Part shown: positions 62,757-64,000 of the stretch, piece after piece
Layout: each line of letters opens with the position of its first letter
Numbering within the stretch: the first letter of the stretch is position 1
NCBI RefSeq assembly: GCF_002742335.1
Contig: NZ_MDGR01000007.1
Coordinates: forward strand, 4,096,501 to 4,160,500
Reading direction: 5' to 3'
Source: Reichenbachiella sp. 5M10
GTDB taxonomy: Bacteria; Bacteroidota; Bacteroidia; Cytophagales; Cyclobacteriaceae
DNA length: 64,000 bases
Notes under the pieces: generated by a model
What the model was told of the DNA's origin: nothing
The model's input: only the letters and a program-made list of their open reading frames with translations
Databases searched by the model: none
Position numbers and translations under genes: made by a program

Positions 62757-63306
62757 TTTCTTCCATGCATAGTTTCAAATTTCGCTTTCCGTTTTGGATG
62801 TAACTCTTTACTTTTTTGATCCCAAAACCAGTCTTTAATTCCACCTCTTGGTAGCACTTTCTTTCGAGGAAAAACAAACGAACGCAAGTCTGCTGCTCTT
62901 CTTTCAGCTTATCTATACAGCTTTCTAATTTTACGAGATTTTCTTCGAGTCTGGTTTCGTCATCATGATGCAAATCTTCACTCGATTCCATAACTGCCTC
63001 CGACAATTCTGACGATTGGCCTTTGGTTTTTTGTCTTCGCAGCTGCATCAAACAATGGTTTCTTGTCAAGACATAGAGCCAACTCTTGAAATTATCCACC
63101 TCGTGACCGGGCAACTTGACGACCAGTTCTTCGAATATATTGTGTACGGCATCCTGTGCCTCTTCCTTGTTTTTGAAATACTTCAACGCCACCCCATAGA
63201 CCAAGTGCATGTAGCGCTGGTATAACCTGCCGAGTACCGCTATGTCTCCATGCTGTTGGTACTGCTGCAAAATAAAATGGTCGCTATCAGTCGTGGAGTT
63301 TGTCAA
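62749..63306 (-). CDS. ECF RNA polymerase sigma factor
   Basis: A 185-residue ECF sigma factor. Region 2 is seen in LYQRYMHLVYGVALKYFKNK and EAQDAVHNIFEELVVKLPGH, with the FKSWLYVLTRNHCLMQLRRQ part that melts DNA; region 4 is in DKLKEEQQTCVRLFFLERKC and VELKTGFGIKKVKSYIQNGK. The only start that fits is TTG at 63306; an in-frame stop lies a short way upstream and there is no ATG before residue 33. It is followed by the anti-sigma/TonB-like gene with 8-nt overlap and divided from the VWA gene by 117 nt. Confidence 0.93.
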   Translation of the reverse strand: MTNSTTDSDHFILQQYQQHGDIAVLGRLYQRYMHLVYGVALKYFKNKEEAQDAVHNIFEELVVKLPGHEVDNFKSWLYVLTRNHCLMQLRRQKTKGQSSELSEAVMESSEDLHHDDETRLEENLVKLESCIDKLKEEQQTCVRLFFLERKCYQEVELKTGFGIKKVKSYIQNGKRNLKLCMEESE

Positions 63307-63423
63307 ATACGGGTTCTTTTTCTCGGATGAGAGATCAATCTATTCACTTTTTTCAAAAACTTTTATGGAATCCCAATCGAGGCTGCATCCTATGGTCAAA
63401 TGTTTTACCAAAAAGTTAAAATC

Positions 63424-64000
63424 ATGAGACAAATAGCCATTATCCTTTTCGCCCTATTGGTAGGTACAGCTGCCCAATCCCCCACAACGAACCGTACAAT
63501 CCAAGGTCGCGTCACTGACGCTGCTGACGGCCAACCGATCGCAGGGGTCACAGTCATCATCAAGGGTAGTTCTACCGGAACCATCACCGACATAGACGGC
63601 CTTTATGCTATCTCTGTCCCTTCGGACAAAAACTTCTTGACTTTCTCTTTCATCGGGTATGAGACACAAGAGGTTGAAATCAAAAATCAAAACACCATCC
63701 ATGTCAACTTGCACATGGACTCGTCTCAGTTGGAAGAGTGTGTCGTCATAGGCTATGGCACAGCCAAGTCTCGCTTGTTCAACAGCCGCACCAAAAAAGC
63801 CATGGCTGCCCCCATGTACTTTTCTGATAGAGAAGCCAACATACAACACAACACGGAGGACTATGATGCCATCGAAGAAAACATCTTTCATATGGCGCAA
63901 AACAAACCGCTCTCGACTTTCTCCATCGATGTGGATGCTGCGTCCTACAGCAACATGCGTCGCTTCATCAACAACGGTCAAAAACCACCCAAAGACGCCG
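63424..64000 (+). CDS. YfbK-like von Willebrand A protein with N-terminal CarboxypepD_reg domain (3' truncated)
   Basis: ATG 63424 opens a frame that runs off the window; the 192 visible residues have a signal peptide ([17 protein letters not shown]), a CarboxypepD_reg-like domain (about 25-100: [54 protein letters not shown]) ending in [11 protein letters not shown], and then the conserved N-terminal part of YfbK-type VWA proteins ([33 protein letters not shown]). The VWA domain itself is outside. It is divergent from the ECF sigma factor and shares its CarboxypepD_reg/VVIGYG unit with the TonB-like protein, so it may be the target or sensor of that system. Confidence 0.85.
   Translation, partial: MRQIAIILFALLVGTAAQSPTTNRTIQGRVTDAADGQPIAGVTVIIKGSSTGTITDIDGLYAISVPSDKNFLTFSFIGYETQEVEIKNQNTIHVNLHMDSSQLEECVVIGYGTAKSRLFNSRTKKAMAAPMYFSDREANIQHNTEDYDAIEENIFHMAQNKPLSTFSIDVDAASYSNMRRFINNGQKPPKDA

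Noticed and set aside
1-64000. tRNA genes, CRISPR arrays, insertion sequences, prophage
   Set aside because: I found no tRNA cloverleaf with a GTTC-type arm, no regularly spaced repeats, no transposase or integrase and no phage genes.

Overview
The window reads as a chromosomal segment of a marine, probably gliding member of the Bacteroidota (Cytophagales-like). Several things point there. Promoters of the TTG-N19-TAnnTTTG type stand in front of asd and rpmE2. CarB is the short form without the MGS domain, GlmU is the alternative Bacteroidetes type, and L31 is type B. There are DUF4834, DUF4350 and DUF4129 proteins, a RemB/Wzi-like outer-membrane protein, CarboxypepD_reg-like/VVIGYG proteins, and a PL6 alginate lyase lipoprotein. 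Start codons rarely have a Shine-Dalgarno sequence. I see no tRNA, rRNA, CRISPR array, insertion sequence or prophage. The region is gene-dense and looks like ordinary chromosome.

Layout. 1-1204: end of a LytS-type histidine kinase and its LytTR response regulator. 1205-5207: sulfur and siroheme block, with a cysteine-rich leader peptide, an attenuator-like terminator, a siroheme sulfite/nitrite reductase with a HEPN-like tail, CobA and a Met8-like protein. 5422-7299: orphan CheY-like regulator, MsrB lipoprotein and two small Bacteroidetes proteins. 7314-10127: carB. 10288-15834: lipoproteins, an AsmA-like protein and a TerB-like protein. 16233-22147: gltD-gltB. 22379-25672: a large unknown protein and a RemB/Wzi-like barrel. 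25858-30284: a leader ORF, rpmE2, then alt-glmU, holB, hemC and a cyclophilin. 30337-34642: YfiT-like, a secreted unknown, a THUMP-like methyltransferase, asd and DUF1801. 34719-41298: PL6 lyase, clpB and an orphan TRAP binding protein. 41343-44756: eutB-eutC-eat. 44910-48240: M1 peptidase and a kelch protein. 48345-55066: the SpoIIM/DUF4129/DUF4350/MoxR/DUF58 gene train with a divergent RDD gene. 55073-55847: a frameshifted TfoX-like gene and an ElaA-like acetyltransferase. 56043-64000: a giant lamin-tail surface protein, an anti-sigma/TonB hybrid, an ECF sigma factor and a divergent YfbK-like VWA protein cut by the window end.

How genes connect. HemC, CobA and the Met8-like protein make siroheme, the cofactor of the sulfite reductase, and cysteine made from its product would feed back on the polycysteine leader. 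GltBD, CarB and EutBC link ammonia, glutamine and ethanolamine nitrogen.

The strongest candidates for undescribed biology are (1) the polycysteine leader/attenuator at 1371-1550 and (2) the sigma factor/anti-sigma-TonB/VWA locus at 61437-64000, in which two non-receptor proteins carry SusC-type VVIGYG motifs. Smaller leads are the 13-codon ORF fused by ATGA to rpmE2, terminators that abut the next start codon, and a one-base frameshift in tfoX.
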